Positions 11,241-22,611 of a stretch of DNA of 64,000 bases are shown in pieces. The notes beneath the pieces are model-generated. The model was not told where the DNA came from. It searched no databases and was given only the letters and a program-made list of their open reading frames with translations. Position 1 is the stretch's first letter; each line of letters opens with the position of its first letter. Position numbers and translations under genes: made by a program. The stretch comes from Mercurialis annua (lineage: Eukaryota > Streptophyta > Magnoliopsida > Malpighiales > Euphorbiaceae), in the NCBI RefSeq assembly GCF_937616625.2, contig NC_065570.1, positions 3,482,001 to 3,546,000 on the forward strand, written 5' to 3'.

Positions 11241-14200
11241 AACTCACATACAGAATATTCTATTCTCTCATCTCCTCAAAAAGTAAAATTAAATTAAAGA
11301 TTTCGAAATTAAATGATTCTCTCGCATGCACACAAACACGGGAACCCTTTAATAAGAAAAATTAAATAAAATTCATGGATTTTTCTAGGAGAATAACGTC
11401 ACTATCTTAATGGTAAAAGCACTCGCCTTTTTTTTTATTAAATTCTTTGTTTTTTAAGATTCTAATTTGTGGGTATTTTTCTTGAGGTCATTTTAGTATC
11501 TGGGTTATATTTGTTTTTTGTTTTTAATTAATTCTTCTTTGTAAAATTGTATTTGAAATGATTGTTTTTGAGATAATGATTGGTTTTCTTAATAATAATT
11601 GAGTTTATTTTTTTTATTTATTTAAGCTTTGAATATAAAATGATTTTTTAATTGTATTTGTTTAGTGGCAACTGGTGGGTACCTATGTGGGATTTTCCAG
11701 GCTTCTAAGGAAGGTGTTCTTTTGACTTTGAAGGTAATAAAAATTGGGTCTTGGGTTTGGTTTGATCAATTTTTTTGATGGTGTGTGGGATTATTTTTGT
11801 GTGTTAATGGAGAAAATATTGAAGTTTATTGTGGTTTATTATTTGATTTGTCTGCTTGAGCTTGAGTGGTTTGTTGATTGTAGTTGACCTTGAAGTTTGA
11901 ATCTTTAGAGGTTATTTGTTGATGGGATTGGAGAGATTTGGCAAATTAGTTGCTTGATATCAAGTTGGTTTGTTTTTAATCAGCTTAAAAGGTTTGTTTT
12001 AGGGTTTGAATTCTTGAATTATTGGTGGAATTGAGATAAGTTCAAATGGAGGAGGAGAGTGGTTCTTGGATTAGGAGAGCAAAGTATTCACATACAGTTT
12101 GTCATCGTTTTGATTCTTCAAGATTGGGATCTTTTCATGTTCAGGGAGAGAGGGATTCAGGTTTGAAATCCAGGCCTGGAATGTCAATTTCTGATCAGAA
12201 ATTTGATTCCTTTACCCATCAGAAGTCTGCTTCATTTGCCAACCATAAACCCTCTGTTGCTGCTGATTCTCAGATTCAGCTACATCATCCTATGGCTAAT
12301 AAACAGCGATCTTTATCTCCTACGCCGCAGATGAACCTGTCGGATACTTTTAAGGAAGCGAGGTCTGAGAGGAAGCGGTTTTCAACCCCGCATCCTCGTA
12401 GAAAGGATCAAGATAAGGCAGCAAGGTCTGTAGAAACCAAATCATCAAAACGTCATACAAGTCCACTTCGGTACTTGACTTCAATGAAGGGTAATGATAA
12501 GTCGAAGTCTAAAAAGGACTCGGCTTGGACGAAGTATTTTGACCATGCTGGAGGAAAGGTTAATGCTGTAGAAGCTGCTGATGAATTTAGTGTTGATATG
12601 TCCCAGCTGTTTCTTGGTCTTAGATTTGCACATGGAGCACATAGCAGGCTTTACCATGGTGTATACAAGGATGAGCCTGTTGCTGTTAAAATTATCCGGG
12701 CACCTGATGATGACGATAATGTAACATTAGCAGTTAGATTAAAGAATCAATATGACAGGGAAGTTACCCTTTTATCTCGACTTCTCCATCCAAATGTTAT
12801 TAAGGTAATGGAATTCATCCTTTCTTATATATTATGTTAGTTTTCGTTGTTCTTTCGTATATGTTATTGTGCATATGCTAATGTTAAACTTTCGTATGTG
12901 CTAATGTTGCTCCCTTGCATTGCACCCAATAGAGTTCTCGTGTGATTTGGAACACCATCATAATATTAGTCAGTTACTGGATTACCTAATTGATGAACAA
13001 TACATGTGGAAGTTTAACTGTGGCTGAAATTATTGTAATTCAAATACTGCTCCGTGCATCTCTTTCCTAATTGTGTAATCTATTATCTAATGCAGTTTGT
13101 AGCAGCGTGCAAGACACCGCCAGTTTATTGTGTTATAACAGAATATTTATCTGAAGGTTCCTTGAGAGGATACCTTCATAAGTTGGAGCACAAGTCTCTT
13201 CCGCTAGAGAAATTAATCTCAATAGCTCTGGGCATTGCTCGTGGAATGGAATACATTCACTCCAAAGGTGTTATTCATCGAGATCTTAAACCTGAGAATA
13301 TACTTATTGATCAAGAGTTTCAGATGAAGATTGCTGATTTTGGTATAGCTTGTGAGGAGGCATACTGTGACTTATTGGCTGATGACCCAGGGACGTATAG
13401 ATGGATGGCGCCTGAGATGATAAAAAAGAAATCTTACGGAAAAGGGGTAGATGTGTACAGCTTTGGGCTAATTTTGTGGGAGATGGTGGCCGGAACAATC
13501 CCCTATGAAGATATGAATCCCATACAAGCTGCTTTTGCCGTAGTGAATAAGGTATTTCTTTACTCGTTATCCCTGTCCGTCGCTTTTTGGATTTACAACT
13601 TGTTGCTTTTCAAACATCTTAAATTGCATAACATAATTTTTTTGTCGGAAGTATTATTGTTTTTGGTGAAAGATAGTTGTATTGAGGATGGCTATCATGT
13701 CATTTTCGGCACCCATACGGAAAATTTGTCTTTAAGACGAGTTTCTTTTCTTTATTTTTGGCATGAAGACGGAAGGGCATGTGAATCTAGTTTGATGAGA
13801 AGTATTTGTTTCTTCACCAATGTAGTATTTAAGAAATTCCTGTAAGGGTTGATTATAAAAAGGTTCCAAAAAACTAACTCACAGATAATAGCTAATAGTG
13901 CTATTGGTCGTAAATGAGATTGCATTATTTCTGAAACCTGAGAAGAGCTAGCAGAATTTGTGTTTAGTATCGGAGATTCTTGCCGGTGAAGTTGATTTAG
14001 GAATGATTTGAACTGAGGTTGATAATAGCATGAGATGATCACAATGCTTACTTCTAATGTAGCACTGTTATTGGATCTAAATTAGAGTTGCGGGTGATTG
14101 CTATATGTATTCTATTTATATCAATCTTTTCATTAACGTATTTTTGTTCTGACCCACATTATTTGCCATGTCTTTGTAGAATTTGAGACCCGTTATCCCA

Positions 14201-15445
14201 CGAAGTTGCCCTGCTGCAATGAAAGCCTTAATCGAGCAATGCTGGTCCCTGCAACCGGATAAAAGGCCTGAGTTTTGGCAGATTGTGAAGGTATTAGAGC
14301 AATTCGAGTCATCACTCAGCTGTGACGGGACGCTGAATTTGGTAATAAACACAACTTGCCAAGATCATAAGAAAGGTCTTCTCCATTGGATTCAAAAGCT
14401 TGGTCCTGTTCATCATCCTAGTAGCTCTCCCATGCCTAAACCTAAATTCACATGAATCTCTCTTGTTATCTGACCCGGCTTTTGTAGGTCACCGGGTTAC
14501 TTGTATTTAAGAAAAAAGGTTTGTTTTCTGATTAAGCCTCTTTATTTGTACTTTTATATATATATTTGTCACATTCATGTGAGTGAATTTATAGATTGGT
14601 AGGCATCCATTGATGTGAAATATTTTTTCTTCATATTTATATATATACACGGCAAATATCACGTTTTAGGGTGTTATGAACATTTGCCGATGAAAATGAA
14701 TAGATTTTGCTGTTCTTTTTTCTTTCTTTTAAGCTATGAACATTTGAATTATGTTTGAATCGAACTAAATTTACAAGGATGTAAAAATTTCCAAACCGAA
14801 CTGAATCAATCGGTTTAGTTGATTTTTTTGCTTGGTTTGGTTTTCGGCTCTTTTTACATTAAAAGTTAACTGAATTCTGTTATGTTTAAAACCGAACCAA
14901 ACTAAAAAAGTTAGAAATTATTTATCGTGTCAAACCAAACCGAGCTGAATTTATCGGTTTAGTTTGATTTGATTTTTAGCACACCCTATTTGTTCACCAC
15001 TTTTGAACACATTCAGTGCATGATTGTTTCCTTAAATATAATTTCATACGTAGCATGTTGTATAAAAATCATATACTCTGTTTAAGTTAAGAATCCCGTG
15101 AGTGAACGGCTGCTACATTGTATGTTATGTTATATATTGGTGATTATGTGATGATCTTTGCACTTGTGACTCTATAATAATAGCATGTTTTAATGGAAAT
15201 TCAAATTGCTAGCAAGTCATGTACATTTATTGTGAATAAAGGTTCATTTCACCTCATCAACATGACAACTAAGATTAAAAATGTTCAAACCGGTGGGTTT
15301 TCGACAAATATTATTAAGAGTACAATAATTTAATTTTACTAAAAAAAATATGGCTCGACTTTTTTGACTTTCTTTTTCGTTTATATTTTAATTTTTTAAA
15401 ATTGTCAATTGTACCAATTTTCAGATTCGATTGTGCCTATCGTCG
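11187..15445 (+). repeat. Segmental duplication block A
   Basis: About 4.2 kb, from just 5' of the TATA box through ~1 kb of 3' flank, is repeated at 22612-26803, and part of it at 20421-22610. The block includes promoter, 5' UTR introns, all exons and introns, and a 3' flank rich in AACCGAACC/GGTTTGGTTT motifs (14750-14990). Homology stops near 15445, where sequences change from a shared 'tgcctatc' to unrelated DNA. Confidence 0.9.
12046..14455 (+). CDS. Raf-like protein kinase, HT1-type (copy A)
   Basis: Exons 12046-12804, 13096-13551 and 14180-14455, all in phase 0, give 496 residues. The N-terminal ~185 residues, starting MEEESGSWIRRAKYSHTVCH, are a Ser-rich basic region typical of plant C-group Raf-like kinases annotated HT1-like (Arabidopsis At5g58950/At3g46930 type). 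The kinase domain has the loop GLRFAHGAHSRLYHG, the ATP-binding Lys215 in VAVK, the catalytic loop HRDLKPEN (Asp316), DFG at 334-336, GTYRWMAPE, and the Arg-containing CWSLQPDKRPEFW near the end. All catalytic residues are present, so it should be an active cytosolic Ser/Thr or dual-specificity kinase; the substrate is unknown. Spliced 5' UTR exons are likely (acceptors at 11665 and 11883, donor after 11733). Start chosen because the MEEExxSWIRR N-terminus is conserved. Confidence 0.9.
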
Positions 15446-16539
15446 TAGAAAAATGCTATACCACACTAAGTGGTTATAACACGAAACACACTAATCTATC
15501 GAAAAACTGATGCTAATGAATGCTAATGGGATAAACTCTTATTATCTATGTTTAGGGTGTATATGTCAGCACATGAGAATATACATTCCACTTTTTTTAT
15601 CCTTTTATTATTTGTTAAAATCATTTTTTCTATCTTAATTTTCCTTATTTGTTATATGTTACTTTTTAATTTACTGCAGATTTTTTCTTTAGATTAATGT
15701 CAAGAGAGATTTGTAAAATATACTATCTCTAACTGAACCTGATTATGATATTATTATTCTTTTTAAAAAAACTAATTAATATTTTCTTTAATTTTCAAAA
15801 ATAATAATTTTAAAATTCAATGATGATTTGACTGATTAAAATATTTCTTTAACAAAAACTCAACAATACCTTTTTAAAAAAACAGCAATTCTCATAAACA
15901 AAAAAAAATTCAACTATAATAAAATCAAAATAAATTACCATACTAAAAATGACAAATTTACGCATTTTGTATTCTACCAATTAGCAAATAAATGAGCAAT
16001 TGTGGCTATATAAATTGCCATACAACAATCAAACCAAAAATACAAATTGCATTCCATCAATTAGCAAATATATGAGTAACTGTGCCTCAAAAATTTAGTA
16101 ATTAAATATGAATTGTCATATAACAATCAAACCAAAACACGATTTGCATTCTACTAATTAGCAAATATACGAGTAATTGTGCCTAAAAAATACAGTAACC
16201 AAATATCCATTGACAACTTATTAAATGAGCAAATTCCATTGGTAAAAACTTCTAATTGTACCTGCAAACATATTCAATAATAATAACTCAATGAACTGAC
16301 CATAAAAAATAGATTTTAGCTAAAAAAATACAATTACCTTTATAATGGATAGTTCAGATCAATACAATAGCCACCTGATGAATTTTTCCCCTGCATTATG
16401 TATTGTTGTTTAGAATATCTTTCATGTAATGCAAAAACATAAATTTAACTATTATTAAATTTTGGAATCAAATTATATAAACTGGTAACATACCTCTGGA
16501 CTCTTTTGAACATTGAGTTCACTTGCTTGTGGTATATTG
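15446..16539. other. AT-rich intergenic, diverged short repeats
   Basis: No gene recognised. Between 15950 and 16170 the motif 'attgcattctaccaattagcaaata' recurs about three times in direct orientation with ~100-bp spacing. Confidence 0.45.
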
Positions 16540-16548
16540 CTTTGATTC

Positions 16549-17675
16549 GGCTAATAATCACCCATGGCACCTCAACTTTGGGGGTGCGGGCGCTAAACCC
16601 CCTGAAGTTTAAAAACGGGCAGTAAACTCCCTGAACTTTGAGGCGGCGCTCACTAAACCCCTTTTGGACGAAATATGACCAAAATACCCCTGGCGCCGTT
16701 TTTTTGGTCAACTTACTTTTTTTCAAAAAAAATCTGACATTGTCACATCAGCTGCCACGTCAGTAAAATACCTTAAAAATTTCAAACACCCAAAATACCC
16801 CTAATTTGATTTAGAAAAAGACAAAAAAAACAAATCAACCCAATCTAAATCAAAAGATTAACTCAACACCCGACCGGACCACCTCCACCCGACCGGACCA
16901 CACCGGAAAATTTTTCCGATCATCTTCTCCGTTGAAGATGACCGGAAAAATTTTCCGGTCATCTTCCGGATCTGTTCCTCAAGAGGAACAGATCCGGCGA
17001 TCTGTTCCTCAAGAGGAACAGATCCCTCGTCGTCTGTTCCTCAGTGAGGAACAGACGACGGTCTGTTCCTCAGTGAGGAACAGACGATCTGTTCCTCACT
17101 TGAGGAACAGACCACGATCTGTTCCTCAGTGAGGAACGGATCTGATCTGTTCCTCAGTGAGGAACGGATCTGATCTGTTCCTCAGTGAGGAACGGATCTG
17201 ATCTGTTCCTCACTGAGGAATAGATCCAGATCTGTTCCTCACTGAGGAATAGATCCAGATCTGTTCCTCAGTGAGGAACGGATCCCGGCGGCGGTGGTGG
17301 TTATGGTGGCGGCGGCAGTTGTGGTGGCGGTGGTGGTGGTTGTGATGGCGGTTCGGGTGAAAGTGGTTTGGTTGAATTCATTGGGTTGATTTGATTGGGT
17401 TGGGTGTTTTAGGGGTATTTTAGGTGTTTTAATTTTTTAGGGTAGTTTGGTGACGTGGCAGCTGACGTGGCGCCACTATTTATTTATTTTTTTTTTTTGA
17501 AAAAAAAGTCAGTTGACCAAAAAAACGGCGCCAGGGGTATTTTGGTCATATTTCGTCCAAAAGGGGTTTAGTGAGCGCCGCCTCAAAGTTCAGGGGGTTT
17601 ACTGCCCGTTTTTAAACTTCAGGGGGTTTAGCGCCCGCACCCCCAAAGTTGAGGTGCCATGGGTGATTATTAGCC
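16549..17675. mobile_element. Mutator-like element with 9-bp TSD and palindrome array
   Basis: A 1127-bp element. TIRs of about 185 bp begin GGCTAATAATCACCCATGG on the left and end CCATGGGTGATTATTAGCC on the right. The perfect duplication CTTTGATTC flanks it at 16540-16548 and 17676-17684. The arms contain GGCGCCG and 'caaaataccc(c)t' blocks in mirror order. The interior is GC-rich relative to its surroundings: paired CCGACCGG-type sequences, the palindrome array at 16967-17284, and a GGT/GGC-rich microsatellite at about 17285-17355. No transposase is present. Confidence 0.9.
16967..17284. repeat. Array of eleven tandem ~25-28-bp palindromes
   Basis: Eleven consecutive near-perfect palindromes on the theme CTGTTCCTCAnTGAGGAACAG. 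The first two have centre CAAGAG and outer GGATC...GATCC, and the next two end in GTC/GAC. Three identical consecutive units have CAGTGAG centres with ACGGATCT ends, and two identical units have CACTGAG centres with ATAGATCC ends. An unrelated palindrome, CCGGAAAAATTTTCCGG, lies just upstream (16941-16957). Each unit is itself self-complementary, so the whole array can extrude multiple hairpins. Confidence 0.9.
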
Positions 17676-17684
17676 CTTTGATTC

Positions 17685-17939
17685 CTTGCATTTTCATATT
17701 TCTTACAAGTCTAAATAAAAGAAGATGTGGAAATATAAATTAAAAAAAGGATTTTTTTTAAATAAGTTGTAAAGAGTTATAACGGTAAGATCTATCTTTC
17801 GCTTTTTTGGTACATATGAGGTATTATGACTTTGCTCATTTTTCAGTATATTGTAGATTCAAAACACACAAATAAAATAGTTAAATTACTAAATAATGCA
17901 ACTCTAGCATAAAAATAAATTAATGATATGAAATTACAT
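17685..17939. other. Short intergenic stretch
   Basis: AT-rich; nothing recognised. Confidence 0.4.
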
Positions 17940-18335
17940 TTTTTTATGTTTCTTCACTATTTGCTCTACTTTCGATTCTTTTCTCTTTGATGGAGGACGA
18001 CTTTTAATCCTTGCTTTTAAAGGACTAAGTATCTCATCACCTAAATTTTCATTTGGTTCCTCATTACCTCTCGTCTCCTTTGATATTGTCTTTTTAGAGT
18101 CATCCATAAGTTTTTTTTATTCCTTCATCAATGTGATTCATCAAAAATTCACACTTTTTGTCGGAATTCATGGCAAGCTCCGCAGTCTTAAAAAAATAAG
18201 AGCATAAATTATTGTATCGAATTTTGTCCCCATGTTTTCCCTCATCATCATAACAGTTTTTGACATAGGCATGTATATGTTTTACATCTTTTCTCCATCG
18301 CCTCAAAATATAATCAGATGGAATTTTCTTCATAT
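17940..18335 (-). pseudogene. FAR1-related (FRS) gene fragment
   Basis: Read on the minus strand, 18333-18100 gives a frame that includes IPSDYILRRWRKDVK, matching the region that follows the SWIM zinc finger in FHY3/FAR1-related proteins, themselves derived from Mutator transposases. The frame stops at TGA after a run of eight A residues. The adjacent frame continues from about 18111 to 17940 with a basic tail (LKARIKSRPPSKRKESK), as in FRS C-termini. The upstream WRKY/GCM1-like zinc finger, MULE transposase core and SWIM finger are not recognisable. I conclude it is a frameshifted C-terminal remnant of an FRS or MULE transposase gene. Confidence 0.65.
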
Positions 18336-18780
18336 TTTTTTCAATGAGAATCTTTGCAGTATGTCTACAGTAATATAAGAATTCACTTCATTAACAATGA
18401 CACTCTAGCTAGGTCAAACCATACTGATTCAATTGTAATTTAGATGCCCTGAATGACAATTAATTTATCGACTAAAATATGGACACCTTCGTGATTTTTT
18501 TTAAGTGTTTATATCTTGGAACACTAAAACAACTTTGTCCATGAATTTTAATCCGTTTAAAATGTAAAAGAACAGAACATGAGAAAGATGTCTGAAAGAA
18601 ATGTACAAAATATATAACAGGACACAAGCCACTTGGTAGATTGCGGATTTCCAGACATAAAAATGTGGCTTTGATTCAATGTTATACAGTATGTTCTTGT
18701 CGATGTTCATGCAGAGTAGCTTCTCAAGAACCAACTAAATGACCAAAAGAAAATCAGTTGAATGCATCTCACTCAAACGC
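18336..18780. other. Possible further FRS debris
   Basis: The minus strand has a 77-residue frame (18734-18501) without a clear family match. It could be decayed upstream FRS sequence but shows no SWIM CxCxnCxH pattern. Confidence 0.3.
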
Positions 18781-18836
18781 CACCGTTTCAGTCTCAATCT
18801 GAAATGAACGACACCGTTTCAGTCTCAATCTGAAAT
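18781..18836. repeat. Tandem 31-bp repeat in MFL1 promoter
   Basis: CACCGTTTCAGTCTCAATCT starts at 18781 and again at 18812 with no mismatch over ~25 bases. It lies ~85-140 bp before the MFL1 start codon, so it is in the promoter or 5' UTR. Confidence 0.75.
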
Positions 18837-18919
18837 ATGTAAGAATCTCAAAGTAATTTGATCTATGCTTGATATTGGACCACTAAAAAGACGACGCAGC
18901 AGCATCAGAGTTTACGACA

Positions 18920-20065
18920 ATGGAGTCTAATCTGTGTGCATCATTAGGTCTTCCAGCACCAGATCCACATTCTATTGTACAAACTGACTTTACCAATCTC
19001 TTCAATCACTTTAACAACGCTCAAAACCCCCGCAAAAGAACCATCATCAAAACCCTTCCATTTGCTTCAAATTCTCTATCTGAATCCGCACCCAAATGGA
19101 TCAAACCCGCTTCCAGAAACACCCCAAAGGTTCAAACCCTAATGAAAAACCTCTCCGTTTTCGAGAGAGCACTCATCGGCGCCGGAGGCGGTGCCATAGC
19201 CGGCGCATTTACGTACGTCTGTTTACACCCGCTTGACACTATCAAGACAAAGATGCAGACAAAAGGGGCTTCTCAGATTTACAGCAGTACAGTCGATGCC
19301 ATTGTTAAAACATTTCAACAAAAGGGTATTTTAGGGTTTTACAGTGGCGTATCAGCTGTGATCGTTGGTTCCACGGCTTCTTCAGCTTTGTATTTTGGTA
19401 CTTGTGAATTTGGGAAGTCTATTTTATCCAAATTTGAAAACTACCCGTCTTTGCTTATTCCTCCTACTGCTGGTGCCATGGGTAACATTGTGTCATCAGC
19501 TATTATGGTGCCTAAAGAATTGATCACTCAAAGAATGCAGGCTGGCGCTCAAGGAAGATCATGGCAAGTTTTGCTGAAAATCTTGGAAAAAGATGGTGTT
19601 TTGGGTCTTTATGCTGGTTATTCTGCTACTTTGTTGAGAAATTTACCTGCTGGTGTGCTCAGTTATTCTTCATTTGAGTATCTGAAAGCTGCTGTTATGG
19701 CCAAGACTGATAAGAATTATTTGCAGCCAATTGAGAGTATGTGTTGTGGTGCGTTGGCCGGGGCGATTTCGGCTTCTATAACTACGCCACTTGATGTGGT
19801 TAAAACTAGATTGATGACACAGGTGAATAAGGAGGTTTTGGATAAGGTATCAGCTGCGATGTATACTGGGGTTTCGTCAACTGTGAAGCAGATTTTGAAG
19901 GAGGAGGGTTGGGTTGGGTTTACTAGAGGAATGGGACCTAGAGTGATTCATAGTGCTTGTTTTTCTGCATTGGGTTACTTTGCTTTTGAGACTGCTAGGC
20001 TTACTCTTTTGCATCAGTATTTGAAGCAGAAGGAGTTGCGCGAATTGGAAGTTGCTTCTTCTTGA
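18920..20065 (+). CDS. MFL1: Mitoferrin-like 1 carrier, chloroplast envelope
   Basis: An intronless 381-residue member of the mitochondrial carrier (SLC25) family. The N-terminal ~75 residues are Ser/Asn-rich and basic, fitting a plastid transit peptide. Three tandem ~100-residue carrier repeats follow, each with the PxDxxK/R-type signature: PLDTIKTKMQ (first, about residues 104-113), PKELITQRMQ (second, with E in place of a strictly canonical D position) and PLDVVKTRLM (third). The blocks GAGGGAIAGAFTYVC, FYSGVSAVIVGS, LRNLPAGVLSYSSFEYLK and GFTRGMGPRVIHSACFSA match Arabidopsis MFL1 (At5g42130), which is reported to support iron import into chloroplasts. The transported species here is inferred from that relative. 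The gene sits between kinase copies A and B and reads in the same direction. Confidence 0.9.
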   Translation: MESNLCASLGLPAPDPHSIVQTDFTNLFNHFNNAQNPRKRTIIKTLPFASNSLSESAPKWIKPASRNTPKVQTLMKNLSVFERALIGAGGGAIAGAFTYVCLHPLDTIKTKMQTKGASQIYSSTVDAIVKTFQQKGILGFYSGVSAVIVGSTASSALYFGTCEFGKSILSKFENYPSLLIPPTAGAMGNIVSSAIMVPKELITQRMQAGAQGRSWQVLLKILEKDGVLGLYAGYSATLLRNLPAGVLSYSSFEYLKAAVMAKTDKNYLQPIESMCCGALAGAISASITTPLDVVKTRLMTQVNKEVLDKVSAAMYTGVSSTVKQILKEEGWVGFTRGMGPRVIHSACFSALGYFAFETARLTLLHQYLKQKELRELEVASS

Positions 20066-20420
20066 TTCTTGACTTCTAATGGAGGATCGGGCGCCTAATC
20101 ATTTTTATCCTTTATTATCTGGCTTTTTTTTTTTTAATGAGTTACTGGTAATTTTTGTTAATTTGTATACATTCTAGAGAAATAAACTCCCAAGTTGTTG
20201 TGTTAGAAGTTTATTATTTGTATGAAATAATTAATTTGTTGAACAAAAATGACACTTCTTTCTTAGGTTGTGAAATTTTGATGTTTTATTCCACATGTAT
20301 CTGCTTTGATAAAGTCATAGCAATAGCTTTTCGATCCCAATGTTCATTGATTCACTGGTGGTATTTGCTTCGGCGCCTAACAATTATGTTACTGCAGCAG
20401 ACTAGCAGTTGTAACAGTAA
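20066..20420. other. 3' flank of MFL1
   Basis: Likely 3' UTR and short intergenic sequence up to the point where duplication block B begins. A long frame here (20155-20541) runs into kinase 5' UTR homology and is not a gene. Confidence 0.5.
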
Positions 20421-22610
20421 ATCAAATTTTTTGATGGTGTGGGATTTTTTTTGTGTGTTAATGGAGAAAATATTGAAGTTTATTGTGGTTTATTATTTGA
20501 TTTGTCTGCTTGAGCTTGAATGGTTTGTTGATTGTAGTTGACCTTAAATTTTGAATCTTTAGTGCTCATTTGTTGATGGGATTGGAGAGATTTGGCAAAT
20601 TAGTTGCTTGATTTCAAGTTGGTTTGTTTTTTAATTCAGCTTAAAAGGTTTGTTTTAGGGTTTGAATTCTTGAATTATTGGTGGAATTGAGATAAGTTTA
20701 AATGGAGGAGGAGAGTGGTTCTTGGATTAGGAGAGCAAAGTATTCACATACAGTTTGCCATCGTTTTGATTCTTCAAGATTGGGATCTTTTCATGTTCAG
20801 GGAGAGAGGGATTCAGGTTTGAAATCCAGGCCTGGAATGTCAATTTCTGATCAGAAATTTGATTCCTTTACCCATCAGAAGTCCGCTTCATTTGCCAACC
20901 ATAAACCCTCTGTTGCTGCTGATTCTCAGATTCAGCTACATCATCCTATGGCTAATAAACAGCAATCTTTATCTCCTTCGCCGCAGATGAACCTGTCGGA
21001 TACTTTTAAGGAAGCGAGGTCTGAGAGGAAGCGGTTTTCAACCCCGCATCCTCGTAGAAAAGATCAAGATAAGAAAACAAGGGCTATGCAAACCAAATCA
21101 TCGAAACGTCATACAAGTCCACTTCGGTACTTGACTTCAATGAAGGGTAATGATAAGTCTTGGACGAAGTATTTTGACCATGCTGGAGGAAAGGTTAATG
21201 CTGTAGAAGCTGCTGATGAATTTAGTGTTGATATGTCCCAGCTGTTTCTTGGTCTTAGATTTGCTCATGGGGAACATAGCAGGCTTTACCATGGTGTATG
21301 CAAGGATGAGCCTGTTGCTGTTAAAATTATCCGGGCACCTGATGATGACGATAATGTAACGTTGGCTGTTAGATTAAAGAATCAATATGACAGGGTAGTT
21401 ACCCTTTTATCTCGACTTCTCCATCCAAATGTTATAAAGGTAACAGAATTCATCCTTTCTCGTATATCATGTTAGTTCTCGTTGTTTGTTCGTATATGTT
21501 TTTGTGCATATGCTAATTCTGTTCCCTGGTATTGCACCCAATAGAGTTATCATGTGATTTGGAATATCATCATACTATTAGTCGGTTACTGAATTACCTA
21601 ATTGATGAACAATACATGTGGAAGTTTAACTGTGTACTGAAATTATTGTTATTGAAATACTGCTTTGCGAATCTCTTTCTTAATTACGTAATCTATTATC
21701 TAATGCAGTTTGTAGCAAGACGCCGCCAGTTTATTGTGTTATAACAGAATATTTATCGGAAGGTTCCTTGAGAGGATACCTGCATAAGTTGGAGCACAAG
21801 TCTCTTCCGCTAGAGAAATTAATCTCAGTAGCTCTGGGCATTGCTCGTGGAATGGAATACATTCACTCCAAAGGTGTTATTCATCGAGATCTTATACCTG
21901 AGAATATACTTATTGATCAAGAATTTCAAATGAAGATTGCTGATTTTGGTATACCTTGTGAGGAGGCGTACTGTGATTTATTGGCTGATGACCCAGGAAC
22001 TCATAGATGGATGGCGCCTGAGATGATAAAAAAAGAAATCTTACGGAAAAGGGGTAGATGTGTACAGCTTTGGGCTAATTTTGTGGGAGATGGTGACCGG
22101 AACAATTCCCTATGAAGTTATGAATCCCATACAAGCTGCTTTTGCCGTAGTGAATAAGGTAATTTCTTTACTCGTTATCCCTATCTGTCGCTTTATGTAT
22201 TTTGTAACTTCTTTCTTTTCAAACATCTTAAATTGCATGACATAATTTTTTTGTCGGACATATCAGTGTTTTTAGTTGTACCGAGGATTGCTGTCATAGT
22301 ATCATGTCATTTTCAGCACCCTGGTATAGCAGATAATTATACGGAAAATTTGTCTTTAAGACGAGTTTCTTCTCTTTATTTTTCTGCATGAAGACTGAAG
22401 GGCATGTGAATCTAGTTTGATGAGAAATATTTGTTTCTTCATCAATTTGGTAATTAAGAAATTCCTGTAAGGGTTGATTATAAAAAGGTTCCAAAAAAAA
22501 AAGCTAACAGATAATAGCTAATAGTGCTATTGGTCGTAAATGAGATTGCATTATTTCTGAAACCTGAGAAGAGCTAGCAGAATTTGTGTTTAGTATCGGA
22601 GATTCTTGCC
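20421..22610 (+). repeat. Segmental duplication block B (truncated both ends)
   Basis: Homology to block A begins inside the 5' UTR intron (20421, equivalent to about 11766) and ends inside intron 2 (22610, equivalent to about 13984). It therefore lacks the promoter and the last exon. The right edge joins block C at ...GATTCTTGCC|AACATGTCGG, where GCC is shared by both parental sequences. Confidence 0.9.
20702..22158 (+). pseudogene. Broken Raf-like kinase (copy B)
   Basis: Exon 1 equivalent is 20702-21439 (246 codons) with an in-frame loss of seven residues (KSKKDSA) relative to copy A. Exon 2 equivalent is 21709-22158. It has four independent lesions: (1) a 7-bp deletion at 21717/21718, right after TTTGTAGCA, shifts the frame at the start of exon 2; (2) the catalytic-loop Lys is changed ([11 protein letters not shown] at 21894-21896), and the residue after DFGI is Pro; (3) an extra A in the run 22028-22034 shifts the frame in the activation segment; (4) exon 3, encoding the C-lobe end, is absent. 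It also lacks the promoter. Exon 1 is still open and the splice sites remain GT/AG, so transcripts could exist, but no kinase can be made. Confidence 0.93.
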
Positions 22611-22611
22611 A

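Noticed and set aside
11390..11435. tRNA-like 'ttaatggtaaaagcactcgcc' in the kinase 5' UTR
   Set aside because: Resembles a D-arm fragment only; no acceptor, anticodon or T arm can be built around it, and it fits a splice donor instead.
14660..14990. Possible hAT element with TAGGGTGT ... ACACCCTA ends in the kinase 3' flank
   Set aside because: No matching 8-bp duplication in either copy A or C, so boundaries cannot be supported.
16932..17132. Plus-strand frame rich in SVPQEEQ-like repeats
   Set aside because: Generated by the palindrome array; the same array opens frames on both strands, so there is no coding signal.
16970..17285. CRISPR-like array
   Set aside because: Units are palindromes with 0-4-bp gaps and no unique spacers, and the host is a plant nuclear genome.
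20155..20541. 128-residue frame between MFL1 and copy B
   Set aside because: Its 3' third is kinase 5' UTR sequence shared with A and C, where no matching frame exists.
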